This document shows, one piece after another, positions 22,432 through 31,600 of a stretch of 64,000 nucleotides of DNA (positions are counted from its first letter, which is position 1; every line of letters begins with the position of its first letter). Origin of the DNA: Bacteroidales bacterium (GTDB lineage: Bacteria > Bacteroidota > Bacteroidia > Bacteroidales > UBA932); assembly GCA_017399865.1 (NCBI GenBank), contig JAFQAT010000017.1, positions 153,079 through 217,078 of the forward strand, given 5' to 3'. The notes beneath the pieces are model-generated. The model was not told where the DNA came from, did no database searches, and worked only from the letters and a program-made list of their open reading frames with translations. Position numbers and translations under genes: made by a program.

Positions 22432-23246
22432 AGCCTGTCCTCCAGTTCCTTCATTTCTTCCTTGCCCATGTTCTCTACGACCGTCACATATCTCAATGCT
22501 CCGAAGTCCTCAAATAGGCGGACATTGATCTCATAGGTCGCACCGTTCACTATCTTTGCCTCTCCCACTTCGCCAAGAGGGATGTCCGGAGGAAAGATGG
22601 ACGAATAGCCGCTTGTATAGACGGTGTCTCCCTTTTCGAATTCCACGTGGTGCGGAATTTCCTTCAGTATGGCTCCGTCGCTTGACATTCCGTCCCATGT
22701 CAGGGGCCCTACCGCACCCTCCATGCCCAGACGGGCGCTTATGTTCATTTCGTGATTCTTGAACGACCTCGCATATGCATGATGGCGGCTGACGGCGTCA
22801 ACGATGCCGACAGCTCCTTTGCCTGTGATGACACCCGATCCCTGTGTCACTCCATCTTCATAGCCTTTGCCTATGATCATGTAGTTGTGCTGCGTGTTGT
22901 TGCTGATCTTGGATATTTCGGCAGGTATGAATCTGTAGTTTCCGGATATGTTGCCGGAAAACTCCATGTCACGGATTTCGGCAGGCATGCTGGATTTCAT
23001 CTGTTCAAGACGGAGACGCAGTTCGAAGTTTTCCTGAGCGAGCGCGTCGTTCTTCTCTTTCAGGGAGAAGTAGTCGGAAATCCTCTGCGACCCGCCCCAC
23101 AGCGAAGACATCACTCTCTGTGTGCCCTTTGATATCCACATTCCCTGAAGGGTCCCGTTGTTCCTGAGCATATTCAATGCAGCCACCTCCAGAACTACGA
23201 AGATGACTGCATTGACAAGATGGTATATGAGATTGCTTTTGCGCAA
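22428..23246 (-). CDS. mreC: Rod-shape protein MreC
   Basis: A 272-residue protein with one N-terminal membrane helix (about residues 10-27), a short coiled coil (LKEKNDALAQENFELRLRLE) and the MreC beta-domain (IGKGYEDGVTQGSGVITGKG, VGIVDAVSRHHAYARS). The only plausible start is a TTG at 23246; the next Met is at residue 25, after the membrane segment begins. It overlaps mreD by 4 bases and starts 5 bases after the mreB stop codon. It scaffolds the elongasome in the periplasm. Confidence 0.93.
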   Translation of the reverse strand: MRKSNLIYHLVNAVIFVVLEVAALNMLRNNGTLQGMWISKGTQRVMSSLWGGSQRISDYFSLKEKNDALAQENFELRLRLEQMKSSMPAEIRDMEFSGNISGNYRFIPAEISKISNNTQHNYMIIGKGYEDGVTQGSGVITGKGAVGIVDAVSRHHAYARSFKNHEMNISARLGMEGAVGPLTWDGMSSDGAILKEIPHHVEFEKGDTVYTSGYSSIFPPDIPLGEVGEAKIVNGATYEINVRLFEDFGALRYVTVVENMGKEEMKELEDRL

Positions 23247-23250
23247 GGCC

Positions 23251-24273
23251 TTATCTCATGAGGAATGTATAGTTCTCTGTGTTCTTGAGGGCCAGACATG
23301 TTCCTCTTGCCACAGCCCTGAGGGGGTCGTTCGCTACGTAGAACGGTATGTTGATCTTCTCTGCAAGACGCTTTGCAAGTCCCCTGAGGAGGGATCCGCC
23401 GCCGGCAAGATGGATGCCGTTCTCCACGATGTCCGAATAAAGTTCAGGAGGGGTCTGCTCGAGCACATGAATGATTCCGCTTTCGATTCTTGCGACAGAC
23501 TTGTCGAGGCAGTGCGCGATCTCCTGATATGTGATGGTCGCATGTACAGGATGGGCGGTCATGAGGTTCGGACCTGTGATTGCGTATGGTTCCGGTTCTT
23601 CTTCGAGATCTGGAATTACGGCTCCGATGGCGATCTTGATCTTCTCTGCCGTGATCTGTCCTACCCTGATGTTGTGCTGCTGACGGAGATGCTGCTGGAT
23701 GTCTCCAGTGAAGACGTCACCTGCCACCTTGATCGAATCCTGTACCACGATGCCTCCGAGAGAGATGACCGCGATTTCAGTCGTACCTCCTCCTATGTCC
23801 ACAACCATGTTTCCCTTAGGTGCCTCGACGTCGAGTCCGATTCCGAGAGCTGATGCCATAGGCTCATAGATCAGATACACGTCACGTCCGCCGGCATGTT
23901 CCGAAGAGTCACGCACCGCACGGATCTCGACTTCCGTCGATCCTGAAGGGATGCCGACCACCATCTTGATGTTCGGTGTGAAGAGCGACCTTCTCTTGCT
24001 GTTCACCTGCTTGATGAATCCTCGGATCATCATTTCTGCAGCGTTGAAGTCTGCGATCACTCCGTCCTTCATGGGACGTACGGTCTTTATGCCCGGATTC
24101 TCCCTTTCCTGCATGAGCTTTGCCTTCTGACCGAGAGCCAAAGCTTTGCCTGTATTGTTGTCTATCGCAACGATGCTCGGCTCGTCGAGGACGATCTGGT
24201 CGTTCTGGAAAATGACCGTATTCGCCGTTCCAAGGTCCATTGCGAGTTCTTGTGTCAAGAATGAAAATGCCAT
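23251..24273 (-). CDS. mreB: Rod-shape-determining actin homologue MreB
   Basis: 340 residues, typical MreB. The actin-fold nucleotide motifs are MDLGTANTVIF (phosphate 1), MVVDIGGGTTEIAVISLGG (phosphate 2) and GIHLAGGGSLLRGLAKR (adenosine). The internal AEKIKIAIGAV and the N-terminal amphipathic start (MAFSFLTQ) also fit. It forms filaments on the inner membrane that direct side-wall synthesis. It is the first gene of the cluster and is divergent from ispD. Confidence 0.97.
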   Translation of the reverse strand: MAFSFLTQELAMDLGTANTVIFQNDQIVLDEPSIVAIDNNTGKALALGQKAKLMQERENPGIKTVRPMKDGVIADFNAAEMMIRGFIKQVNSKRRSLFTPNIKMVVGIPSGSTEVEIRAVRDSSEHAGGRDVYLIYEPMASALGIGLDVEAPKGNMVVDIGGGTTEIAVISLGGIVVQDSIKVAGDVFTGDIQQHLRQQHNIRVGQITAEKIKIAIGAVIPDLEEEPEPYAITGPNLMTAHPVHATITYQEIAHCLDKSVARIESGIIHVLEQTPPELYSDIVENGIHLAGGGSLLRGLAKRLAEKINIPFYVANDPLRAVARGTCLALKNTENYTFLMR

Positions 24274-24328
24274 ATTTTGTAGTCGTTTTTCTATTTTACA
24301 TATTAGGGCGTAAAATTACAAAATTTAT

Positions 24329-24336
24329 TATTTTTG
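24329..24336 (+). promoter_or_regulatory. -7 box TATTTTTG for ispD
   Basis: Exact TAnnTTTG match, 19 bases before the ispD ATG at 24356, in the 82-base divergent region shared with mreB. Confidence 0.55.
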
Positions 24337-24355
24337 TGAAAACTTTTTTTGACAT

Positions 24356-25060
24356 ATGGAACGAAAGAAATATGTGATAATCATGGCGGCGGGAAGCGGC
24401 ACCAGAATGGGGTCGGAACTGCCGAAGCAGTTCATTGAACTTGAAGGGAAACCGATACTGCAGATGACCATTGAGACATTTGTGAACGCATGTCCTGACG
24501 TGACCGTCATCACGGTGCTTCCTGAGGCCCATATGTCATATTGGAGGAGCTTGTGCCTCAATAGGAACTTCACCTGCCCGCAGATTCTTGTAAAAGGGGG
24601 AATCACACGTTTCCATTCCGTAAGGAACGCTTTGGCGAAGGTACCCGATGGGGCGGTGGTTGCAGTCCATGACGGAGTACGTCCGCTCGTTTCTCTGGAA
24701 CTTATACGTAACATGTTCGCAGAGGCGGAGGAAGTTCCAGCACTTATACCTGTCGTTCCGTGTGTCGATACGATGAAGGTTCTGGAGAAGAAGGATGATA
24801 TCCTTGTGACTGTTCCCGGCGCCCATGTGGACCGGTCCGTGCTTTTCGGTGCTCAGACCCCTCAGATATTTCATTCTGAGGTCATAAAGGATGCTTATTC
24901 CCTTGCTTATGATACCGCCTTCACCGACGACGCGTCAGTGGTGGAGAAATATGGAAAAAACCTCTCCTACGTGATGGGGGAGAGGTTTAATATAAAGATA
25001 ACAACGCAGGACGATCTGCTCCTTGCGCGTGCTATTTTGTCTCTTTCTTCTTTTTCTTGA
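24356..25060 (+). CDS. ispD: 2-C-methyl-D-erythritol 4-phosphate cytidylyltransferase
   Basis: 234 residues. It transfers CMP to methylerythritol phosphate in the non-mevalonate isoprenoid pathway. The nucleotide-binding loop MAAGSGTRMGSELPKQF is at residues 10-26, and VHDGVRPLVS, AQTPQIFHSEV and FTDDASVVEKYG match the family closely. It is divergent from mreB, and its last 29 bases overlap the convergent lrp-type gene. Confidence 0.95.
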   Translation: MERKKYVIIMAAGSGTRMGSELPKQFIELEGKPILQMTIETFVNACPDVTVITVLPEAHMSYWRSLCLNRNFTCPQILVKGGITRFHSVRNALAKVPDGAVVAVHDGVRPLVSLELIRNMFAEAEEVPALIPVVPCVDTMKVLEKKDDILVTVPGAHVDRSVLFGAQTPQIFHSEVIKDAYSLAYDTAFTDDASVVEKYGKNLSYVMGERFNIKITTQDDLLLARAILSLSSFS

Positions 25061-25550
25061 CGCTTGCAGAGAAACTGGTGTTCTGATACTCCTTGACCCA
25101 TACCTGACGCTCGATGGCCTGGTCAAGGGAAATCTGTGTTTCAGTCTGCTGCACGTAAGGAATCTTCTGGATCGTGTTCAGGAGTACCTGCATCAGGTGG
25201 TCATGATCGAAGCAATAGATCTTGATGAGGAGATTGTGCTTTCCTGTAACGAAGTGGCATTCAACTACTTCTGAAATATTCTTGAAGGCTTCGATTACTT
25301 CAGGGTACTTGTTTGCCTCTGAAAGGGATACGCTCACATAAGCGCATACATTGAGGCCGAGTGCCTGCGGCTTTACGAGAAGACGCGAGCCTGTGATGAC
25401 TCCGTTTGCTTCGAGCCTCTTCACTCTCTGATGGATGGCGGCTCCCGATACGTTGCATTCTCTTGCAATCTCAAGGAACGGCATTCTTGCATTCTTTACC
25501 AGATATGAAAGAATCTTCTGATCTATCTGGTCGATCTGATAGTTTGACAT
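25032..25550 (-). CDS. Lrp/AsnC-family transcription regulator
   Basis: 172 residues: an N-terminal winged helix-turn-helix (DQKILSYLVKNARMPFLEIA then NVSGAAIHQRVKRLEANGVI) and a C-terminal RAM/ACT ligand domain (GLNVCAYVSVSL, VVECHFVTGKHNLLIKIYC). Such proteins sense amino acids and act as dimers or octamers. There is a Lys-rich tail (KKKKKETK) absent from many relatives, encoded in the stretch that overlaps the 3' end of ispD. It stands alone between ispD and topA, and the regulated genes are unknown. Confidence 0.9.
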   Translation of the reverse strand: MSNYQIDQIDQKILSYLVKNARMPFLEIARECNVSGAAIHQRVKRLEANGVITGSRLLVKPQALGLNVCAYVSVSLSEANKYPEVIEAFKNISEVVECHFVTGKHNLLIKIYCFDHDHLMQVLLNTIQKIPYVQQTETQISLDQAIERQVWVKEYQNTSFSASVKKKKKETK

Positions 25551-25642
25551 AGTTTTACAGTTTATAACATAAATCGACCGCTAATTTAATGACAAATATT
25601 AAAATGTCAAAAAAAGCAGTCGAAAATTTACACTTCTTAATA

Positions 25643-27955
25643 TTACTTGTGTCTTTTTTTACGTCCTGTAGGTTCGGAGCTGGCGATTATTTCCTTGCAC
25701 TTATCTTCTGTAAGTGTAGAAGGGTCTGTTCCTTTCGGAATCTTGTAGTTGCTGCCTGCGTGCTTTATGTAAGGTCCGTAATTGCCGTCAATCACCTGGA
25801 TGTCACTGTCCTTGAATTCAGCGATGATGCCTCCAGACTTCTTGTTCATGCTGTCCTCGATGATCTTGATGCATGCTTCAAGATCTATCTTCAGCGGATC
25901 TGTGCCGCGTGGCATGGATACATTCTTGTCACCGTACTTGATGTATGGTCCGAAACGTCCTTTTGTGCATACGATGTCGATGCCGTTCAGCTGTCCGACG
26001 GTTCTAGGCAGTTCGAACAGTTTGAGAGCCTCCTCGAGAGTGATGCTTTCTATCAGCTGTCCGGGCGCAAGACTTGCGTACTGCTTTGTGTCTCCGTCAC
26101 CTTTCTGAACGTAAGGACCATACTGTCCGAAGCGGGCAACAAGCACCTGTCCGTCTTTAGGATCTACGCCGAGCTCACGGCTTACGTTGCTGTATTCCTT
26201 GCTGCTGAGGGTTTCCTGCACCTTTGTATGGAACGGACCGTAGAAGTCAGAGATCACGCTGTTCCATACCATGTCTCCGTCTGCAATCTTGTCGAAGTCC
26301 TCTTCCACATTTGCAGTGAACTTGTAATCCAGGACGTCAGGGAAGTTCTTGACAAGATAGTCGGTAACGATCATTCCGATATCCTGTGGAAGGAGTCTGC
26401 CTTTCTCGGTGCCTACGGTTTCGGTCTTGGAAGCGGATTTTATCGTTCCGTTCTTAAGGATGAGGTTGGTGACCTGGCATTTCACTCCCGTCTTGTCTCC
26501 CTTCACGATATATCCGCGTCCCTTCGTCAGTGTCGAGATGGTCGGAGCATATGTTGACGGACGGCCGATGCCGAGCTCCTCAAGCTTCTTGACCAGAGTG
26601 GCTTCGGAATATCTCGGAGGAGCGGCAGTATACTTGCATTCAGCCGTGATCTCCTTGTCGAACATCCTGTCTCCCACATTCATTTCCGGAAGGATCACCA
26701 TTTCGTCGTCCTGCTGAGGGTCGTCTGAACCTTCGATGTACAGCTTGAGGAATCCGTCGAAGAGGACCTGGCTTGCCTGGACGTTGAACTTCTCTTCTCC
26801 CTTGTCCGACGAAACCTTGATGTCGGTCTTGAGGATGCGGGCGTCAGCCATCTGTGATGCTACGGTGCGCTTCCAGATGAGTTCGTAGAGTTTCTGCTCC
26901 TGCGGAGTACCCTCTATGGAAGTGTTTTCTATATATGTAGGACGGATGGCTTCGTGAGCTTCCTGTGCTCCCTTGGCCTTTGTCTTGTACTGTCTTACCT
27001 TCGAGTATTCGTCTCCGAAGTTGTCGCAGATGAACTTCTTTGCCGTATTTATGGCTAGAGACGAAAGGTTTGTGGAGTCGGTACGCATGTAGGTTATGAG
27101 TCCGTGTTCGTAAAGCCTCTGAGCTATGCTCATGGTCTGGCTTACGGACATCCTCAGTTTTCTTGAAGCCTCCTGCTGAAGGGTCGATGTGGTGAAAGGG
27201 GCCGCAGGATAGCGGTTTCCTTCCTTCTTCTCGATGCCGCAGATTGCGAATGAGGCTCCTATACACCTCTCCAGGAATTCATGTGCCGATTCGAGGGTAG
27301 GGAATCTTCTGTCCAGAGTAGCCTTGACCAGGGTCTTTTCCGGGGTTCCTTCCGGATGGAAGATAGCGTCTACCTTATAGTATTGCTCGCTGTTGAATGC
27401 AAGGATCTCCCTTTCCCTGTCCACAACCAGACGTAGGGCGACAGACTGCACTCTGCCGGCAGAAAGCTTCGGCTGGATCTTTCTCCATAGCACCGGTGAA
27501 AGTTCGAAGCCCACAAGACGGTCAAGCACACGTCGTGCCTGCTGCGCATTCACAAGGCTCATGTCTATTTCGCGTGGATTGGCGATGGCGTTGAGTATGG
27601 CAGGCTTGGTGATTTCATGGAAGACGATCCTCCTTGTGTTCTCCTTCTTGAGTCCGAGGGTCTCGAAAAGATGCCATGATATGGCTTCTCCTTCACGGTC
27701 TTCATCGGATGCAAGCCATACGATCTCTGCCTCCTTTGCCGCCTTCTTCAGCTCCGACACGACCTTCTTCTTGTCTGAAGGTATCACATACTGCGGTGAG
27801 AATCCCTTGCTGACGTCGATGCTCAATTCATTGTCCTGAAGATCTCTGATGTGTCCGAAGCTGGACTTTACGGTATATGCGTTTCCCAGATATTTCTGAA
27901 TGGTTCCGGCTTTTGCCGGAGACTCTACTATTACAAGATTCTGTCCTTCCTTCAT
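25643..27955 (-). CDS. topA: DNA topoisomerase I
   Basis: 770 residues, type IA topoisomerase that relaxes negative supercoils. The Toprim domain is at the start (NLVIVESPAKAGTIQKYLG, ASDEDREGEAISWHL), and the catalytic Tyr is in YEHGLITYMRTDSTNLS near residue 300. The C-terminus has three topoisomerase repeats (FGQYGPYVQKG, GRFGPYIKYGDKNVS, GNYGPYIKHAGSNYK) in place of Cys4 zinc fingers, followed by a basic tail (TGRKKRHK). It is divergent from the PBP1A gene. Confidence 0.96.
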   Translation of the reverse strand: MKEGQNLVIVESPAKAGTIQKYLGNAYTVKSSFGHIRDLQDNELSIDVSKGFSPQYVIPSDKKKVVSELKKAAKEAEIVWLASDEDREGEAISWHLFETLGLKKENTRRIVFHEITKPAILNAIANPREIDMSLVNAQQARRVLDRLVGFELSPVLWRKIQPKLSAGRVQSVALRLVVDREREILAFNSEQYYKVDAIFHPEGTPEKTLVKATLDRRFPTLESAHEFLERCIGASFAICGIEKKEGNRYPAAPFTTSTLQQEASRKLRMSVSQTMSIAQRLYEHGLITYMRTDSTNLSSLAINTAKKFICDNFGDEYSKVRQYKTKAKGAQEAHEAIRPTYIENTSIEGTPQEQKLYELIWKRTVASQMADARILKTDIKVSSDKGEEKFNVQASQVLFDGFLKLYIEGSDDPQQDDEMVILPEMNVGDRMFDKEITAECKYTAAPPRYSEATLVKKLEELGIGRPSTYAPTISTLTKGRGYIVKGDKTGVKCQVTNLILKNGTIKSASKTETVGTEKGRLLPQDIGMIVTDYLVKNFPDVLDYKFTANVEEDFDKIADGDMVWNSVISDFYGPFHTKVQETLSSKEYSNVSRELGVDPKDGQVLVARFGQYGPYVQKGDGDTKQYASLAPGQLIESITLEEALKLFELPRTVGQLNGIDIVCTKGRFGPYIKYGDKNVSMPRGTDPLKIDLEACIKIIEDSMNKKSGGIIAEFKDSDIQVIDGNYGPYIKHAGSNYKIPKGTDPSTLTEDKCKEIIASSEPTGRKKRHK

Positions 27956-28063
27956 GCTCGTTCCTCCGTTTTTTCAAAAGAAAGTGCAAAGTAAGGCACT
28001 TTTGGGGCAATTTTCCAAATTTTGTTGCTAATTTTGTCGACTTAAATCCCTTGATATGCAGGG

Positions 28064-28079
28064 GTCACCTAAAGGTGAC
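28064..28079. repeat. Hairpin in the topA-PBP1A intergenic region
   Basis: GTCACC-taaa-GGTGAC, 29 bases before the PBP1A ATG. The same GTCACC/GGTGAC arms form one stem of the repeat inserted in prmC (32011-32025), so this may be a remnant of that family or a leader hairpin. Confidence 0.5.
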
Positions 28080-28107
28080 GGAATTGATATTTGCAACAGA
28101 TTATTAT

Positions 28108-30444
28108 ATGACAGACGCAACAAAAAAGAAGATCATCAGATGGTTCTGGATTCTGTTCACGGTTCCTGTGGTTCTTGTTATTTCACTCATAGGACTGGTC
28201 TGGGCCTTGGCGGATATCCCTTCATTTGAAGAACTTGAGAATCCTGACAGCAAGCTTGCCACCCAGGTGATAGCGGAAGACGGAGAGATACTGACTACAT
28301 TCCATATCGAGAACAGATCCTATGTGGGTTATGACGAACTTTCGCCAAACCTTGTCAATGCAGCTGTGGCAACAGAGGATTCCCGCTTCTACAAGCACTC
28401 CGGAATCGATTTCGAGAGTCTTGCGCGAGTTCTGGTCAAGACTGTGCTCGGCGGAAGCTCCAGCCAGGGAGGAGGAAGTACCATAACCCAGCAGCTGGCG
28501 AAGACCCTCTATCCTCGTGAGGACATGGGAGGATCAAAGTTCAAGATGGTCTGGACGAAGCTGAAGGAATGGGTTACTGCAGTGAAGCTGGAGCGCAGCT
28601 ACACCAAGGACGAGATCATGAACATGTACATGAACCAGGTCTTCTTCGGCAGCAATGCATATGGCATCAAGGCGGCGGCGCAGACGTTCTTCGGCAAGGC
28701 ACCGATAGACCTTACTGTCGAAGAAGCGGCTACCCTCGTGGGAATGGTCAACAAACCTACCAGATACAATCCGGCCCTAAACCCGGAAAGGTCGCTTCAG
28801 CGCAGGAACCTTGTGATTTCACGTATGGAACAGAACGGTTTCCTTACAAAGGAAGAGTGTGATTCCATCCAGCAGATTCCGATAACCCTTTCATATCAGA
28901 TCCAGGACCATAATGCCGGTGTGGGTCCGTATTTCAGGGACATGCTCCGCCGTACCATGAACGCAAAGGAGCCGAAGCGTTCTTCTTACAACCAGTATGA
29001 AGACTATGTGGTGGACTCGCTTCTATGGGCAGACGATGCTTTCTACGGCTGGCTGAACAAGAACACCAAGGCAGACGGATCAAAGTACAACCTTGACAGA
29101 GACGGACTCCGCATATACACCACGATCAATTACAAGATGCAGCAGTATGCCGAGGAGGCGGTGGCCGAACATCTTGGAAAGGATCTTCAGAAGACCTTCG
29201 ACCGCCATGTCAGGTGGAACCGCAAGAAGCCTTTTGCAAGCGATGTAAGTCAGGAGCAGATAGACATGCTGATGAAGCAGGCCCGCAGATGGAGCGACAG
29301 ATACCGTATCATGAAGAATAACGGTTCTTCCGAAAAGGATATTGTCAGGAGCTTCTCCGAGCCGGTGAAGATGCGCCTTTTCTCATGGAATTCGAAAGGA
29401 TACATAGACACGGTGATGACTCCGGACGATTCGATCAGATACTACAAAGGACACCTTCGTGCGGCATTCATGGCGATAGAACCGAATACAGGCCACATCA
29501 AGGCTTATGTAGGAGGTCCGAACTACCGTTATTTCAAGTATGACAATGTCCGTCAGGGAAAGCGTCAGGTCGGTTCGACCATCAAGCCTTTCCTTTATAC
29601 GCTTGCCATGCAGGAGGGCATGAGCCCGTGCGACAAGGTCGTGAACGTGCCTCAGACATTCATGGTCGGAGACACCACCTGGACTCCGAAGAGTACCGAC
29701 AAGGATGAATGGATCGGTCAGACTGTGACCTTGAAGTGGGGACTTACCAAGAGTTCGAACAACATCTCTGCATATCTGATGAAGCAGTACGGACCGGAGG
29801 CGATGGTCGAGATGATGAGGAAGATGGGAGTGGGATGCTATCTAGACGCCGTAAACCCTCTTTGCGTGGGCTCGGCAGACATTTCAGTCTTTGAAATGGT
29901 TTCCGCATATAACACATTCCCTTCGAAGGGTGTTTATGTGGAGCCGATATTCGTGACCAGGATAGAGGACAGCATGGGCAATGTGCTGGGTGAATTCAAC
30001 AATAAGAAGAAGGAAGCCATCAGTGATTATACGGCATACCTCATGGCGAACCTGATGCAGGGAGTGGTCAACAGCGGAACCGGAGTGCGTCTGAGGACGA
30101 AGTACGGCCTCAAGGGAGAGATAGCCGGCAAGACAGGTACTACGAACGATCAGTCGGACGGATGGTTCATCGGATATACTCCGTCGCTTACGGCCGGAGT
30201 ATGGGTCGGTGCCGAAGACCGTCAGGTCCATTTCGAGTCCCTTTCTCTCGGTGGAGGTTCGAACATGGCGCTCCCTATCTGGGGTATATTCATGCAGAAG
30301 GTTCTGCAGGATGGTACTCTTGGAGTTTATGAGACAGACCGTTTTGTGAAGCCTATGGGCATCGAGCTGAACCTGAACTGTGACGGCAGCGATTCCGATG
30401 CTCTTGTCGCTTCCGAAGATGAAGAAGAGGATTTTTTTGAATAA
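28108..30444 (+). CDS. Bifunctional penicillin-binding protein 1A
   Basis: Start taken at 28108 (MTDATKKKIIRWFWI), 778 residues; the frame is open further upstream but overlaps topA and contains no membrane-protein start. One N-terminal helix is followed by a GT51 glycosyltransferase (EDSRFYKHSGIDFESLARV with the catalytic Glu, and GGSTITQQLAKTLY) and a transpeptidase with GSTIKPFLY (Ser nucleophile), SSN and KTGTTNDQSDGWFIGYT. It both polymerises and cross-links peptidoglycan. The C-terminus is short and acidic (SEDEEEDFFE). ddl follows with a 1-base gap. Confidence 0.95.
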   Translation: MTDATKKKIIRWFWILFTVPVVLVISLIGLVWALADIPSFEELENPDSKLATQVIAEDGEILTTFHIENRSYVGYDELSPNLVNAAVATEDSRFYKHSGIDFESLARVLVKTVLGGSSSQGGGSTITQQLAKTLYPREDMGGSKFKMVWTKLKEWVTAVKLERSYTKDEIMNMYMNQVFFGSNAYGIKAAAQTFFGKAPIDLTVEEAATLVGMVNKPTRYNPALNPERSLQRRNLVISRMEQNGFLTKEECDSIQQIPITLSYQIQDHNAGVGPYFRDMLRRTMNAKEPKRSSYNQYEDYVVDSLLWADDAFYGWLNKNTKADGSKYNLDRDGLRIYTTINYKMQQYAEEAVAEHLGKDLQKTFDRHVRWNRKKPFASDVSQEQIDMLMKQARRWSDRYRIMKNNGSSEKDIVRSFSEPVKMRLFSWNSKGYIDTVMTPDDSIRYYKGHLRAAFMAIEPNTGHIKAYVGGPNYRYFKYDNVRQGKRQVGSTIKPFLYTLAMQEGMSPCDKVVNVPQTFMVGDTTWTPKSTDKDEWIGQTVTLKWGLTKSSNNISAYLMKQYGPEAMVEMMRKMGVGCYLDAVNPLCVGSADISVFEMVSAYNTFPSKGVYVEPIFVTRIEDSMGNVLGEFNNKKKEAISDYTAYLMANLMQGVVNSGTGVRLRTKYGLKGEIAGKTGTTNDQSDGWFIGYTPSLTAGVWVGAEDRQVHFESLSLGGGSNMALPIWGIFMQKVLQDGTLGVYETDRFVKPMGIELNLNCDGSDSDALVASEDEEEDFFE

Positions 30445-30445
30445 T

Positions 30446-31456
30446 ATGATCAAGTCAATAGCAGTTATATATGGCAGCGATTCTTCCGAGTGGGAAGTAT
30501 CGGTGCGTAGCGGTGAGTTCACCGCATCACAGATCGATGGCGGCAGATATGATGTATATGAACTGTTTGCCCGTTTCGGCAGATGGTCTCTGGCCGCATA
30601 CCGCAGGCGCGGCGAGGAAAGAGTAGTGATTCCTGAGGAAGAGCGTCCTCTGGTGGACAAGACAGACTTTTCAGTGCTCCTTGGCGATGAGAAGGTGAAG
30701 TTTGACTATGCCTATATCATGCAGCACGGAACTCCGGGAGAGAATGGCCTCATGCAGGGTTACCTTGAGATGATCGGCGTACCGCACAGCGGATGTGATG
30801 CGTTTGTAGCAGCCATTACCTTTGACAAGTTCTCTTGCAAGAGCTATCTGAAGGATGTGGATTTCGTGAAGTGTGCAGATGATATCTTTGTGAGAAAGGG
30901 AGAGGTTGCCGAAGGACTGGCACAGAAGGCGGTAGAGCGTCTCGGCCTTCCTATGTTCGTCAAGCCTACCGACGGCGGAAGCAGCTTCGGTGTTACGAAG
31001 GTCAAGAAGGTAGAGGATTTCGATGCTGCCGTCGAGGCTGCGTTTGCCGAGGGCAAGACCGTAATGGCGGAAGGCGCCATAGTGGGACGTGAGCTCACAT
31101 GTGCCGTATATTTCAACGGCCAGGAGCATGTCGCCCTTCCTGTGATAGAGATCATTACCGAGAATGAGTTCTTCGATTATGAGGCAAAGTACAACGGCCA
31201 TAGCCGCGAGGTATGTCCGGCACAGATTCCTGATGCTCTGCGTGATGAGATCCAGGCTGTTTCCAAGAATATCTATGCCCATCTCGGATGCGCCGGCCTT
31301 GTGCGTGTGGATTATATCGCGTCTGAGGACGGGCTGTACTTCCTTGAGGTCAATACGATTCCGGGCATGACGTCTGCGTCGCTTGTACCGCAGATGGTCC
31401 GCGCCGCCGGTCTTTCCATGACTGATTTTCTCACTACCATAATAGAGAACTCGTAG
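30446..31456 (+). CDS. ddl: D-alanine--D-alanine ligase
   Basis: Start at 30446 (MIKSIAVIYGSDSSE), 336 residues. It joins two D-Ala for the peptidoglycan precursor using ATP. ATP-grasp features are clear: FVKPTDGGSSFGVTKV, GRELTCAVYF, DYEAKYNGHSREVCPAQIP (omega-loop region) and LVRVDYIASEDGLYFLEVNT followed by IPGMTSASLVPQM. It starts immediately after PBP1A and is followed by a large palindromic repeat before prmC. Confidence 0.96.
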   Translation: MIKSIAVIYGSDSSEWEVSVRSGEFTASQIDGGRYDVYELFARFGRWSLAAYRRRGEERVVIPEEERPLVDKTDFSVLLGDEKVKFDYAYIMQHGTPGENGLMQGYLEMIGVPHSGCDAFVAAITFDKFSCKSYLKDVDFVKCADDIFVRKGEVAEGLAQKAVERLGLPMFVKPTDGGSSFGVTKVKKVEDFDAAVEAAFAEGKTVMAEGAIVGRELTCAVYFNGQEHVALPVIEIITENEFFDYEAKYNGHSREVCPAQIPDALRDEIQAVSKNIYAHLGCAGLVRVDYIASEDGLYFLEVNTIPGMTSASLVPQMVRAAGLSMTDFLTTIIENS

Positions 31457-31459
31457 TAA

Positions 31460-31562
31460 TTTTTGTTGTTCCCGAGAATTCCGGAGACCCCCGCCTGCAC
31501 TTCGCTCCGGCACCCCCTAGCCGGGGGTGGCATGTCTCCTCCATTCATCGGCAACAACAAAA
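31460..31562. repeat. Large interrupted palindrome between ddl and prmC
   Basis: Three nested pairs: the outer arms TTTTGTTGTTcCCGA (about 31461-31475) and TCGGcAACAACAAAA (31548-31562), the middle arms GGAGAC (31493-31498) and GTCTCC (31534-31539), and the inner hairpin CACCCCC (31511-31517) and GGGGGTG (31523-31529). The whole could fold into one about 100-base stem-loop. It could be a MITE-like insertion or a processed RNA element. It contains the CTTCGCTCCG word also present in the hemW insertion. Confidence 0.7.
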
Positions 31563-31600
31563 TTCTGTATAACTCTTTTGCTGGATTAATAACAATAGCG

